This document shows, piece by piece, positions 1 through 11,382 of a stretch of DNA of 64,000 bases. The notes under the pieces are model-generated. The model searched no databases. It had not been told where the DNA came from and was given only the letters and a program-made list of their open reading frames with translations. Both the position numbers and the translations under genes were made by a program. The stretch spans positions 1,694,001 to 1,758,000 of the forward strand of contig JAWQUS010000003.1 in NCBI GenBank assembly GCA_036365455.1. The letters are read 5' to 3'. This stretch comes from Macrosoma leucophasiata. Its lineage: Eukaryota; Arthropoda; Insecta; Lepidoptera; Hedylidae. Every line of letters starts with the position of its first letter. Within the stretch, counting starts at the first letter, position 1.

Positions 1-63
1 TATTATAGAAAATGTTTTCTTTATAATTAAGATGCTCTTTCGATTTATTTTTATGTGTTTTAC

Positions 64-105
64 GAGAGAAAAGAGGGCAAGGAAGAGCTTGCCCTCTTTT
101 CTCTC
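64..105. repeat. Perfect 18-bp hairpin, 6-base loop
   Basis: The arm gagagaaaagagggcaag (64-81) is matched exactly by 88-105; the loop is gaagag. Confidence 0.88.
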
Positions 106-293
106 CTTTTTAGAGTTCCGCAGCATTTGGCAAATAGACCAAGAAACGAAACCCTTATGAATTCGTCATGCCTGTCAAGACCCTTAGATCCAGCGGTTTG
201 CCATGTCTGGACTAACTGTGTCGTCCAAAGACAGCTATAATCAAAAGAGAAAGAAAATATCGAAGCTCGAATGTAGGACTCACCGGTATCTTA

Positions 294-951
294 GTGGCTA
301 CTGGTGGTAGAGTTCCAATGTATGGACCCGAAGGCATAGGTTCCACCGCATTACCCAATCTATCTGCAGCCAAATGGTATTGTTCAGCACTATCGTGTTC
401 CGGATAGATGGTTATGTATGGCACCATAATAACTATCACAGAGATGTACCAACTAAGGGCTCAGAGGTGGTAAAGCCTCTACATTTTGACCTCTGGTCTT
501 TGTGTAATGGGTTTTTTTTCTACCCTTTCGGATCCTAGTGCGTTCCCGAATAGGCATCATTTTTTTTGGTTATACACAACAAAGTTTGGCCAACTTTGTT
601 GTATATTTTTGGTCTGGTTGCGCGTATTCCTTTTTTTTTCAGCTTTATGTCTGGTTAAACTGTTTTAGTGTGCTTATGACGAATTTAGTGAAGTTGTTGA
701 ACGATGTGCATGTGCTTTCTTTTGTGGCTATTTCATTGAGGTCGAATGGGCTTATGTTTCCTATGGTGCAGATAGTGAAATGGTCATTGCTTTCTTGGCT
801 GTATCTTATACAATCTCTGAGTAGATTACCGATGGTTTGGGTAGTAGTATTATATTATCGTACGTGTAATGGGTGTCTATAGGCTGCAGTCATCACTTAA
901 CATCAATGTCAACTGCAAGCTGGTTTGCCAGCTTCATTACTTTAAAAAAAA
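294..951 (+). mobile_element. Family A repeat with LINE insertion
   Basis: Family A copies start near tactggtggtagagctcc, contain gtagtgttcagcactatcgt, end ...tgtttgccacttccattaca and carry poly-A. Here the copy is split by the insertion 512-863. Confidence 0.85.
512..863 (-). mobile_element. 5'-truncated LINE inserted in a family A copy
   Basis: The perfect 10-bp duplication gtgtaatggg flanks it (502-511 and 864-873). On the minus strand it ends in A8 (512-519 as T8). An open minus frame of about 68 codons (about 860 to 651) ends in a stop about 130 bp before the tail and reads like a protein C-terminus (IGNLLRDCIRYSQE..). The family is not recognised. Confidence 0.75.
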
Positions 952-995
952 GCGGCTGGGATAGTAGTCAAGTCAGAGTCTACATTGAACTAGAC

Positions 996-1317
996 CAGTG
1001 ATTCCCAAAGTGGTCTATATCGACTCCTGGGGTTCTATGACAAAATAAAAGGGTTCGGCGTCAGCGAAAAACAAATTTGGGGGTCCATGAAATGAAAATG
1101 GGGGCCACGATAATGGATCTCACCACATACACTGATAGTACCAATTTACTTACATCATAACCGTGATTCCCAAAGTGGTCCATGGGAGACTCAGTGGGGG
1201 TCTACGTAGGCGTGAATAAAAATTGGAAATATGGGAATGTGTAGCAAGGACGGGGGTCCACAGAAACCAGAAAAAATTGTAAAGAGTCTACAAGAAAAAA
1301 TAGTTTGGGAACCTCTG
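996..1317. mobile_element. hAT-like non-autonomous element, copy 1
   Basis: The ends are cagtgattcccaaagtgg and (inverted) cagaggttcccaaacta. The 8-bp duplication aactagac is perfect (988-995 and 1318-1325). The CAG-type ends and 8-bp duplication are hAT hallmarks. At about 1162 a second gtgattcccaaagtggtcc occurs internally, indicating a duplicated terminal segment. No transposase is present. Confidence 0.88.
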
Positions 1318-1655
1318 AACTAGACTCTCATATTCCACCACTGCATCTAAATCACTAATATCGGTATGGAATTATATTTCCATCTATCCATTTACCGCTG
1401 GTCACTCAATTTATCATTTTATCAATCCGTCAATCTGTCATGTCTATAAGAAAATTGTATTTGCAAAGTCTTTGATAAATTGCGCCATAACACGACCCTC
1501 GGGTTGCGGGACACCACGTTTCTATTAATCCGATCTCGTGGCGAAAATTAGTTGCGGGAGACATAAAACTGTTAGAGTGGAATGGAGGGCCAAGACATGA
1601 GAGACGGCAGTTATGATCATTTAATAAAAATACCTGCGTGGTAAAGGTGTCAAAA

Positions 1656-1972
1656 AAGCATAACGTAACGTCACGCCTGTAATCCCTGAAGGGGTAGGCA
1701 GAGGTAAATGCATGCATTCAAGCATACATGCAATCACCCACGTTTCGCCGGTTACGTTTTTGGCCCATGTAACAGGTGGCGAGAGCCTGTTGACATATCC
1801 GGGCACATTACCAAACTTCGAGGTACTGGGAAATTTACAGAAAATGGAAAAATCCCAATTAAACCAGAAAATAAAGGACTTTACACCATTATCTCTGATA
1901 ACCCCCTACACGGGAATCAAACCCAGGACCTCAACGTAGTGGGGCCTGCTACCACTAGGCTACCGAGGCAGG
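1656..1972 (-). mobile_element. SINE B (tRNA-headed), near full length
   Basis: On the minus strand the head is tRNA-like: box A gtagcctagtggtagcagg and box B gggtttgattcc. A body and the tail ...ggattacaggcgtgacgtta follow. Confidence 0.8.
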
Positions 1973-1984
1973 TAAAAAAAGCAT

Positions 1985-2078
1985 GTAGTTCATATGGATG
2001 GTAAGTGAATACTGCAGCCTATAGATTTAGACATCTATACAACACCCAGAGGTCAAATAAATTGCCACCCCGGAACCC
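1985..2078 (-). mobile_element. Family A fragment
   Basis: Decayed tail half: gtaagtgaatactgcagcct and acacccagaggtcaaa. Confidence 0.6.
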
Positions 2079-2185
2079 TAATCATGTAACAGAGTGTTAG
2101 TATTTCTAACAAGCTTACGGTTCACTTTGAAAGATACCTAAGTGATTAATCTACTTAAAAACTAGCAAGGCTGTTGTCACTTCTG

Positions 2186-2262
2186 CGTCGGTAATAATGG
2201 TGCCGTACATTACCCTCTAACCAGAACAGGATACTCCTGAACACTACCATTTGACACACAAT
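2186..2262 (-). mobile_element. Family A fragment
   Basis: Middle segment only: ccgtacattaccctctaacc...gaacactaccatttg. Confidence 0.55.
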
Positions 2263-2337
2263 ACGACCAGTTATTTTCTGGTACACAACAAATAAAAAAG
2301 TTTGGCACGAATTATTAGTTATTATTATTATTAGTTC

Positions 2338-2507
2338 CATCTCAATTATGTTCTCGTAATAACTATCACAGTAACTTAAGAACTTAGGGCTCAAGAAGTG
2401 GCAAAGCATCTGGTAGTGTAGATGTATATAGACTGCAGTAATCATTTGACATCCATGTGAACTGGCTGATTGTTTCCCACCTTCGTTACATAAAAAAAAC
2501 TGTCTGA
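2338..2507 (+). mobile_element. Family A fragment
   Basis: Tail half: tagactgcagtaatcatttg, then acatccatgtgaactgg and a short A run. Confidence 0.65.
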
Positions 2508-2994
2508 GGTGTCACATGTGGGACACCTATTGGAACGAAGTTCCTCTTTAACTTCTAATAAATCACTTTCACAATCCATTGTTTATTTTAAAAAATATAA
2601 ATATAACTAAAACTACATACACACGAACACGACAAAACAATGTACGCATACACAGCAGACGCGCGCGTCGCGTGGCATGTCACTGTCGAGAGAGAGAGAG
2701 AGAACGAATAAGTCGAATCCTATACTCTGCCTGCCCTCTCTACGACCACTACGCACTATAGCAAGTGTCGTGAGGATTTTTCGTGACGCTCGCCTATCCC
2801 CCCTAGCCAGCGTACCAAGCGATAAAGACTTCGTTCCAAAAAAAATTAATAATTTTAAGGCTTCGGGACGTAACGACTCCATCGCCCTCTAGTGGAGAAG
2901 AACTTTGCCTCAAGTGCAGTCAGTCAACAGGACAATGGCAGTCAAACCATTCGAATAGGGCGGCAGTGAAAATATCAACGCGGGATAGGCAGAT

Positions 2995-3921
2995 ACGTCC
3001 CCCTTTATTGTGGGGTCGAGCGGCTGACGTACAATCAATTTTCGTATTACAGAAGAGAGCCATTAGGGCGATGTATAACTTACGTAGTCGTGATTCTTTG
3101 AAAGAACTATTTAAAGAAATAAATATAATGACAGTCCCTTGCCATTACATCTATGAAAATATACTTTTCGCGAGGAAAAATGTACATCTGTAATTGTTAA
3201 AATCTCCGATAGGCATAATTATAACGAGGAATAAGAACAACTTGTCTCTGCCAAGTTTTCGACTGACGAAAACTAATACATCTTTCCTAAAATATAGTGT
3301 AGAATTTTATAACAAGATCCCAGCCGGGATTGCTGAACTCACCGATGGTAAATTCAAAGCATTAATTAAACGCACTCTATGTAAAAAGGCTTACTATGAA
3401 CTCGAGGACTATCTCAAGGATAAAAATGTTTGGCTAAATGCTGATCTAGCTCCACAAGGGTGTTAAATGTATCTAATAATTAAGGTGTAATGTTGATATT
3501 ATATTGTTAATTTTAAATTTGTTTAAATTATTGAAAATTGTAAAAATATGCCTAAGAGATATTTTTAAAAGAGACGACTGAGTTTTTTCCGGCATGTTTT
3601 TCTCAGATCATATTGGCCTTTGGAACTTTGCCGGTGAATGATAAAGAATTACTCTTTTTCTTTTCTTTTACTCTTTGTTATCAGTTTGTAAAGGGGAAAT
3701 GAGACATTCTACTGATATACTTTTTACATTAGTTTATTACATTTAGTTTTATCTTAGTGATATTCTTGACTTTACATATATTTTTTATCTTGTTTGACAT
3801 GTATATCAATTGTTGTTCACTATAATTTATTTTGTTTGTTTTTGACGTGTCATAAGAGGTGCCTGTCACCCTAAATGAATAAATGAATTTCTGATTCTGA
3901 TTCTGATTCAATAAAACTACT
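2995..3921 (+). mobile_element. CR1/Jockey-superfamily LINE, 5'-truncated, with ctgatt tail
   Basis: The element contains the reverse-transcriptase C-terminus and a 3' UTR, and ends in the simple repeat (ctgatt)n at about 3891-3909. It lies inside a family G repeat whose uninterrupted counterpart is at 26640-26905. The same 3' end recurs on the minus strand at 20103-20192. Confidence 0.75.
2996..3466 (+). pseudogene. LINE reverse transcriptase C-terminus with in-frame stop
   Basis: One frame encodes LLWGRAADVQSIFVLQKRAI, then MYNLRSRDSLKELFKEINIM and YENILFARK. A TAA follows at 3191-3193, and the same frame continues with SLPSFRLTKTNTSFLKYSVE and FYNKIPAGI to a stop at 3464-3466. The AQKRAIR..N / P.YIYE pattern is typical of the thumb and C-terminal region of CR1/Jockey-type LINEs. 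The catalytic core is missing. The internal stop shows decay. Confidence 0.75.
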
Positions 3922-4069
3922 GCCATCTGCCAAGCGTGGCGATTATGGCATATTCTCCTTTAGGGGCGAATGATTGACGACGTCAACGCAGTTGACGCAC
4001 AACAGTGTTGTAGGCGTCTTTGGAGAAGGCTTTATCCAGTAGTGGACGTCTTCCGCCTAGAGTGATTAC

Positions 4070-4853
4070 ATTTTCAAAATCTACCATCAAAAAGTAAATT
4101 TACCCGCTCTAAGCTTATGAATTCGAGAATAATAAACAGACCACGAGCTCAGGTAATAGGAAACGGCTGAATAATTACTCAAAAACTTTGGCGTGGCATC
4201 ACGTCCCCTTCAATTTGAGGCAAGTTGCCGTCAAAGGGCCACAATCTGAAGATGTAATGTTCTTTAATTATGTCGTAAAGTTTGCCCAATTGTTTCACTG
4301 GAGGCTTACTGAAATGGTTTTTTCAGGCAAGAGATCGGCGTCAGAAGTGATTACGGGTCTGCATTTAATGAAACATGGCAAGAGATGTACATTTTTAAAG
4401 TAATGTACAATAGCTTTGAAATTTCATCTTGAGAACTTAAAGAACATTTTCAGATGTTTTTAATTGTTTTTTTAACGGATTTACGCAAGCGACCCGTTTC
4501 GAATCCACATTGACGCCTTTATGCTATGGCAACGCTTTGATTGATTTTGAAGAATTGATTGATTTTGAACATTATCATTTCTGTCTACCCCTTCAAGAAA
4601 GTAAATATAGGCGTGAAGTTTTAATTTTGTTCTAAAGAGTTAATTTATTCCTATTTTTTCATGCAAGAAGCTTACTTTTAATCACGACTGTAAGAGACAA
4701 CAAAATTAAATTACGGCAGGACTTTTTGCACCTGGATTTTATCTAACGCTGTAATCTTATCTGCCGGACGACTGAACGCTTTTTTTTTGCAACGAAAGCG
4801 AAAAACAAACTTGCAGCTAACATGGCTGTTGAATTATTGAACAATTGAAAAGA
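4070..4853. other. No feature recognised
   Basis: AT-rich sequence. A 71-codon frame at 4188-4403 has no recognisable domain. Confidence 0.6.
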
Positions 4854-4931
4854 TTAAAAAAAAAATTATAATATAGATGTAAAATAATGGTTAGCCATTA
4901 TTTTACATCTATATTATAATTTTTTTTTTAA
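4854..4931. repeat. Perfect 37-bp hairpin, 4-base loop
   Basis: The arms 4854-4890 and 4895-4931 are exact complements (central ttataatatagatgtaaaat); the loop is ttag. Such a tight perfect palindrome is unusual. Confidence 0.92.
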
Positions 4932-4988
4932 GCCACAGAACACTTTTTAACCAAAACATTTTTATTTTACATTTTATTTATTTTAATT

Positions 4989-5192
4989 GGTTGCAGAGGC
5001 CCAGGAAGATCAAGACTGGCCTACCGTGATCAAACAGGTCGAGTTCTGTCTGAGGGTGGGGTCAAAACTCTTATAAATCGGCGTGCATGTTTGAAGATAA
5101 TGATGAATGTAGAAGAAGCTCGAGAGGTGTGTCGGGATCGGGATATCTGGCGCTCCACAGTCTCTGCCTACCCCGTTAGGGACTTGGAGTAA
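4989..5192 (+). pseudogene. RTE-like LINE C-terminal fragment
   Basis: The open frame reads GCRGPGRSRLAYRDQTGRV, then EEAREVCRDRDIWRS, YPVRDLE and a TAA stop at 5190-5192. It is clearly the same family as 63522-64000 and supplies the end of that protein, which is missing there. It is heavily 5'-truncated. The tail after the stop is aaagatagatacatacatt. Confidence 0.82.
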
Positions 5193-5359
5193 AGATAGAT
5201 ACATACATTAGGTAAATGTGTGTAATAAAAGTTGACTTATAATTAACAGCACATAATATCTACTTGCCGAATTAAAAATTAAAAATTCAAATCATTTATT
5301 TCAAATTGGTCTTTTGACAAGGAGACTTTTGCATTGTCGGGTTATAATATATATATAAA

Positions 5360-5528
5360 TCTCGTGTCACAATGTTTGTCCTCAATGGACTCCTAAACCA
5401 CTTAACCGATTATAATAAAATTCGCACACCATGTGCAGTTCGATCCAACTTGAGAGATAGGATAGCTTACATTACGCTATGACTAATAGGAGCAGAGCAT
5501 CGCGGGCGAAGCCGGGGCGGGCCGCTAG
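5360..5528 (+). mobile_element. Short non-autonomous Helitron
   Basis: It begins tctcgtgtcacaatgtttgt after an A and ends in gggcgggccgctag before a T. A GC-rich stretch before the end can fold. It is about 169 bp. Confidence 0.75.
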
Positions 5529-5942
5529 TAAGCTATATAGAAAGAATGACTTATAATAATAATCCAATAGGTATTACTAAATACCAATTTAATAATAATA
5601 TTTAACCGATACGTGAATCATCAAATTTTTCAATTCCTTCATAGAAGAAAAAGAAAAATCTGTTCGTCATAATCATAGTCATTCACTTAGCAGAGTTTTA
5701 CAATATAATCCTTTGTCTATATCGACGAGTAACACGTAAATACCAATTTCAAACACCCATCTCGTGCTAACGACATCGAATGGCGCTCTTGCATAAAAAT
5801 TGTATCATAATATGTTTTGTTGCGACAATTCTACCTTGAAAGCCTTGGTAACGTTGTTACTGGATTCTATACGTAGTATTATTACATATTCTCTGGCATA
5901 AGAAAGGTATTTTGGCATTCACATACCTACATAAATAAACCA

Positions 5943-6185
5943 TATCTAAACATAGAGCAACACGGACCACCGGCCGCGGCGGACCGTAGGGGAGTAGTCA
6001 TATGCAGGCTTTCCCCTATGTCAAAGTACAAGCCCAAGTGGGCCTATTCCTGACGCCTACAAGAATAAATGTGTGCATGATATTGTTTATGTTTTTTGTA
6101 GAAGTCAAGGTGAGAGTTTCGTAGTAATACGATTTTTGTAGTGTGGGTGTGTATGTCACACACACTACAAAAATTGTCTATAATA
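5943..6185 (-). mobile_element. Element J, rearranged copy
   Basis: It begins catagagcaacacggaccac and contains the J interior in reverse (tttcccctatgtcaaagtac). It ends in a hairpin of tttttgtagtgtg with cacacactacaaaaa, so the right half seems truncated or folded back. Confidence 0.65.
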
Positions 6186-6404
6186 TGAAACCAAAAATGG
6201 AATGACTGCTGAAATAACTCTTGATATTGCCTAATCTATTTCTCTAAACTAAAATTGATGTTGTCAGTATGTATGTGTCAAATGTGCTAACGGTCTAGAA
6301 TTCTAGATGTCTTCAAAGCTGAGTGGAGTTGAAACGGGGACGCCACACGGGTGGCGCTTTCTGTGGTTAGATTTAGGACACACGGATTGCCAATTCGTAC
6401 AATT

Positions 6405-6573
6405 TTTTTTCTTGAAGTGGCAAACAAGCATGCAATTTACATTGATGTTAAGTGATGACTGCAGCCTATAGACACCCACTCAAAGACCAAAAATCAGATG
6501 CGTTACCACTCCTGAGGCCTAAGCCTAAGGTGCCTACGCCCGCGAGCTCCGTCACTGGAGGTCTATCACCAGT
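6405..6573 (-). mobile_element. Family A with internal deletion
   Basis: The tail (gtggcaaacaagcatgcaat) joins almost directly to the 5' end (cgagctccgtcactggaggt); the centre is missing. Confidence 0.8.
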
Positions 6574-6601
6574 AACAATAAATTATATAGAAATTAAAGA
6601 A

Positions 6602-6682
6602 GTAATAGAAAGAAACATCTGACTTCAGGCTGGGATCAAACCTACACCCTCAGGATAACCAGTTCAGCCTCTTTACCACTAT
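6602..6682 (-). mobile_element. tRNA-like SINE head fragment
   Basis: On the minus strand it reads ccggtagcatagtggtaaag...gtaggtttgatcccagcctg, giving recognisable A and B boxes. No full tRNA fold is convincing. Confidence 0.55.
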
Positions 6683-6831
6683 GCTACCGGAAAAAAAAAA
6701 CATTCGCCTATATTTTTGTTAATACTAAAAACATGACAAAAAATCAAATAAAGAACAAAACACTATTTTATAAAAAAATGTGTTGTATTGGTGACTAAAA
6801 TTAAATAAGTAGGTATATAACCCTAATTCGC

Positions 6832-7108
6832 ACAATATTACGGGGCCATACATTACCATCAATCTAACCGGAACATGATGTAAGGAACACTAATGGTGAG
6901 ATTCACAGACCGCACTACGACTTTACTATGAGCAAAGTATGCTTAGAACTGTCAGAAATGTATGGGTTTTGACAGTTCGAAGCGTACTTTGCTTGAAAGT
7001 AAAGTCGTAGTGCGGTCTGTGAATCTCGCCCTAAGCATTCGGCGGCAGACAGTAATGCCATTGTGCCTACGCCCTCGAGCCCTTCACTGGAACTCTACCA
7101 CCAGTTAA
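6832..7108 (-). mobile_element. Family A 5' half with nested foldback element
   Basis: ccatacattaccatcaatct and gccctcgagcccttcactgg flank the element at 6894-7034. Confidence 0.75.
6894..7034. mobile_element. PIF/Harbinger-like foldback element inside family A
   Basis: The arms gtgagattcacagaccgcac (left) and the inverted gcgagattcacagaccgcac (right) extend about 60 bp, including actacgactttact and a aactgtca segment. TAA lies on both sides. It splits a family A copy. Confidence 0.8.
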
Positions 7109-7109
7109 T

Positions 7110-7788
7110 TTAAGCGAACTATTACCAAATAATACGGTTTAAGACTTAATTTAAGCGAACCTTAAACATAATACTTCTAAAATCATTTCCAATCATGCTC
7201 GTCGTCCGACAAATAAGTGTGTCACCGACCTCCGAGCAGTATCGGTCAGTCAGCTAATGAATAAAAACCGCTCCGAGCTCGCCGTGTACTGCAGTCTTGA
7301 TCTGCCGACTAGATGAAAATTTACTACGCTGTTCCATTTTCTTGATTTTGCGTCGGATTAAATTGTGCAGATCTCCGAGTTTCATTTTAGCTTTAGCTGA
7401 AACATTTTATATCAGTAAGATAAGATAAGCTTTTATTCTCTGACCGAAGTGTAAAAATTTTCTCTAATAAACTTAATCTATACATTACAAATACAAATAT
7501 ATTTTTTTTTAACGAAAATTTAGTGCAAAGACTATTTCAGCAACCAATTTGGTCAGGTTGTCCTCTGACATAGGCCTCCCCCATTGTTTATGTGCAGTAG
7601 TAGGTATTTAATTTTACAGTTTTTGTGAAAATATGTCGTACAGTCTTTTCCAACATTCGTTTAATTCGTTATGATTTCCAGCTTAGTTAAATCGCTTATT
7701 TTCATTAGCATTTAGAATGTTTTTCATGAACCCAAATCTGTCAAACTATTTCAGAGTAATCCAATCAACAGCACAGTGACATAATACT
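7110..7788. other. No feature recognised
   Basis: AT-rich, with a short GC-richer patch around 7195-7310. No gene or clear repeat end was seen. Confidence 0.55.
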
Positions 7789-8049
7789 TTTATTGGTGAT
7801 AGAGTTCTAGTGTAGGAGCTCGAAGGCGTAGGCACTACCGCATTATCTAGTCTATCTGCCGCCAATTGGTAGTGTTCAGCATTATCGTGTTCCGGTGATA
7901 TATGGCTCTTTTATAACTACCACTGAGAAATAACAACTTAGATTCATTTTTTCTGCTTTTTGTGTAGGTGTCAATAGGCTGCAGTCATCACTTAACATCC
8001 ATGTGAACTGAATGCTTATTTGCCACATCCATTAGGTACATAAAAAAAA
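7789..8049 (+). mobile_element. Family A repeat
   Basis: Near complete but diverged: ggtgatagagttctagtgta...gtcatcacttaacatccatg, then an A run. Confidence 0.8.
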
Positions 8050-8429
8050 TCGTTAAAATCAAGGAAGAGAGTCGGACACGCTCCTATCAGTGTGGTATAA
8101 ACCGCACGCTTCTTATAGGTTTCCTGTAAACTATAGGTAAACCTGTTTTTTTTTTATTTATAGAACCAGTAGTTTCGGAGCTAAAGGAGGGAGAATAGTC
8201 ATTTTTCGTCTATTTTGATGAATAACTTTAAAACTACCTTGGTAAAATTAAAAAATATATATATCCTGTAATTAATATCTGCCTCACAATATATCACAGA
8301 ACAAAGTTGGAATATTTTTTCTGAAGTCCTTAAGTTATCTCACAAAACCGATTCCTATGTTGGATATTCACATATTTCTGTTACAAGTTCATGTTTAGAT
8401 CACTGATACATGTGTATCAAATAATAAAT

Positions 8430-8640
8430 AATAATAAAATACGCTTACACTCACAGCCCCACAGTAGGTATAAACCTGTATCGTGGGTGCCGTTGTACAC
8501 ATACAACACATACACAAACACCCAGACCCGAAACAAATATCTGTAGGCCATACAAATATTTGTTCCGGTGCGGGGATCGAACCCGCGACCCTTCGAATCA
8601 AACGGTGGTTTCGCACCGCTGGACTAACCGGGTCGTCAAC
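8430..8640 (-). mobile_element. SINE C (tRNA-headed), uninterrupted
   Basis: On the minus strand it starts gacccggttagtccagcggt, has box B gggttcgatccccgcacc, then gtatggcctacagatatttg, gggtgtttgtgtatgtgttg and a tail acagccccatagt-like stretch ending in gtaagcgtatttta. Confidence 0.83.
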
Positions 8641-9866
8641 TCAACTCAAATTTCAACTCAATCGATCTTGTACTTTCGGAGAAAATCGGCTGTGACAGAT
8701 GGACAGACAGACGCACGAGTAATATTTTAGGAGTTCCGTTTTTTCTCTTGAGGTACGGGGAACCTTAAAAAGAACGTAATAACCATATATACTCGAAAAT
8801 ATATGTCAAAAAGTTGTACATCCTCCACAACAGTGTGTATGTGTGTTTCAATGCCGACGGCTCGGTACCAGGAGCGCAGTTAATGAATACAAACCACTAG
8901 ATGTCGTGATCGCCCGCTCCCAGCGGTTCTGCTCGACAACCTATGTATGTGTGTACGTAAACCTAACGTGACCATATTTTGGTGTTCCAAACGAGACATT
9001 TTTGATTCGAAATTACACAAATTAAACAATCATCATTATAGAAAAATATTGCCTCAGGTATTTGCTATTTATAAAACAGGAAGTAAGCGTGCAGTTCTGT
9101 CTCCGAATCAGAGAGAGTAAGCAACATTTAATTTATTGATTAACCGTACCTCAATAGGAATAAATGGAACCCTTGTAAGATCACTCGTACATCTATCTGT
9201 TTGTTTGTCTGCCACAGTCAGTGGGCTCTGTAAGTTCTGGGCCAATTGATTTGAAATTGCGACCTAAATAAAAACGTATAACGTAAGATGTCAATATTGT
9301 CAATATGATCGCTACATAAAAAACGATACTTATTTACTAAGAGACCTACGTTCAGCGATCGCTAAAGTAATCGATCTCCATCATCACGCTTGTCGAAGAT
9401 ATTTTTTTAAATCATTTCAATCGTTTCATGATGAAACTAATAAGAGAATCTCTATTTTAAGAAGTTTTTGAAGATATTACATAACTGAAAAGCTTACAAA
9501 TTTGCGTTCCACAGCTTTCAACAAGGAAATTGGAGCTGTTTGCCCGAAAAGAGACAATCCCATACAAAACAAGACGCATGGTCATATTAGTAAAGTGTCG
9601 ATGCTTTGATTAAAGCTGCAGTTTAGTGAGGGATAGAGACTTGTTCGAAGGCGTAACATCGTGTTATTAAATCAATATCTTTTTTTAGCGTACAAGGTTT
9701 AGTTACTGTTCTAGTAGCGACACAGGTGAAACGGTTTAGAAGCTGGAGCTTGGCTGGATCTACAATGATCTACAGTCCAATCATGTTAAGTATTTAGAAA
9801 TTAAAGAAATAATAATACTAGCTAATTTGATTTAAGTGCTATAAGCTAAAAATTAAGAAAAAAAAA
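8641..9866. other. No gene seen
   Basis: Contains gatggacagacagacgcacg followed by a gttccg..ggtacggggaacc motif (8699-8765), a common lepidopteran repeat phrase also echoed at about 24997 and 46490. Otherwise unrecognised. Confidence 0.5.
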
Positions 9867-10186
9867 AAAAACGTAACTTCACGCCTGTAATCCCCGAAGG
9901 GGTAGGCAGAGGTAAATGCATGCATTCAAGCATACATGCAAACACCCACGATTCGCCGGTTACGTTTTGGCCCATGTAACAGGTGGCGAACCTGTTGACA
10001 TCTCCGGGCACATTACCAAACTTTGAGGTACTGGGAAATTTCCAGAAAATGGAAAAATCCCAATAGAACCAGAGATAAAGGCTTTTTTTTTTTCACCATT
10101 ATCTCTGATAACCCCTACCCGGGAATCGAACCCAGGACCTCAGCGTAGTAGTAGTGGCCTGCTACCACTAGGCTACCGAGGCAGTT
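9867..10186 (-). mobile_element. SINE B, near full length
   Basis: On the minus strand it has box A (tagcctagtggtagcagg), box B (gggttcgattcccggg) and the common tail (ccccttcggggattacaggc). A T-run in the middle is copy-specific. Confidence 0.85.
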
Positions 10187-11039
10187 GCTAAAAATTAGAG
10201 CTGGTTAAAAGAAATAGAAGAGAAAATGAAGGAAAGAAAAACATTTATTCGGCGCAGGGCGGAAGACACAATAGATCATTGTTTAAAAAAATACAAATAC
10301 ACATAATGCACAGAGACAAAAATAAATAAATTAACAAATAAAGATTTAAAATATGCTAGGCTAAAATGAAATAGGGTGGAGGTTAGAAAAATATCATAGT
10401 AGTAGCACAGTATATGAAAAGTGATTATCGCCTTCAAAGGTTAGTTGGGGGGACACTTTTACGACCTAAAAAGTGTCTACATTTGGCTTTAGAAAGGATC
10501 GTGGTAAGATTTGTACAGAAAAAATAAAAAAAGTTCCACTTTAAAACCGCATGGACATATTATCCAGTGAACCTAAACAACATTTCCTGATACTGAAAAA
10601 ATTTTTAACTCTCCGGAAAAAAAAATTGAAATTGAACTTTAGTATGGAGTGCTTCTGCTGTTGTTAGGAAAGACGATTTTTATTCCGGTGATTTAAAAAT
10701 AATTTACATACCAGAAAATGTTCTTTAGGTTCCCTAGATAATATTTCTAATCCGTTTTACCTTGTACCTTTTTCTAACTTTTTTTGTACAAATCAATGTA
10801 TGAAACTTGCCATGATTCTTTCAATGTCATTTCAAAGACTTATATATATAAGTATATAAGTATACAGATCCTACACGTACAGGTTTGACGTAAATTTTTT
10901 CGGGTTCAATTTTTTTTTTATAAATTTATTCATGACCTTAGATACAGAGTCTTTCAGTCTTATACATATTGAATTTCACATTTCTTTAAATTAATGAATA
11001 ACCATATGGAAGTTGACGATGATTAAATGCTTCCATGAG
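10187..11039. other. No feature recognised
   Basis: AT-rich; no conserved frame or terminal repeat was found. Confidence 0.55.
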
Positions 11040-11290
11040 GAATATGATGAGATGATGGGATGGCTCCAGTAAAGCGATGGGGACTTTACTAGGAGTTTTA
11101 TGAAGTTTTGGAGGCAATACGAAAAATCACTTTTCACTTCATAATATCACTTTCTTACACTCGTGAACATTATCGAATGCTTTATGATAAAAATCCCACC
11201 ATTTTTACACATAAAAACGCGACTATACACAAATTTCGGAAATAATATCACGCAGCGACACAGCTCTTTTCCGCGTTCCCGCCAAAACTC
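11040..11290 (-). repeat. Family I repeat
   Basis: It matches the reverse of 16180-16440 at gttttggaggcaatacg, taaagcgatgg and cgttcccgccaaaactcctt. Confidence 0.55.
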
Positions 11291-11382
11291 CTTTTCGGGT
11301 TCAATTATGGAAACTTCCCAAATTTTTCGTTTGTTATTATTGTGTAAAACTCATAAAGTGGTTTATTATGTGCGTCATTGAC

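Larger units (their letters stand above)
2880..4068 (+). repeat. Family G repeat split by the CR1-like LINE
   Basis: The left part (cgccctctagtggagaagaa...aacgcgggataggcag) and the right part (tgccaagcgtggcgattatg...ccagtagtggacgtcttc) match the uninterrupted copy at 26640-26905. Confidence 0.75.

Noticed and set aside
538..882. 114-codon plus frame rich in hydrophobic residues
   Set aside because: It is the reverse of the T-rich, minus-oriented LINE insertion and crosses its right edge into family A.
4188..4403. 71-codon plus frame
   Set aside because: No domain, no splice context and no second copy; short enough to be chance.
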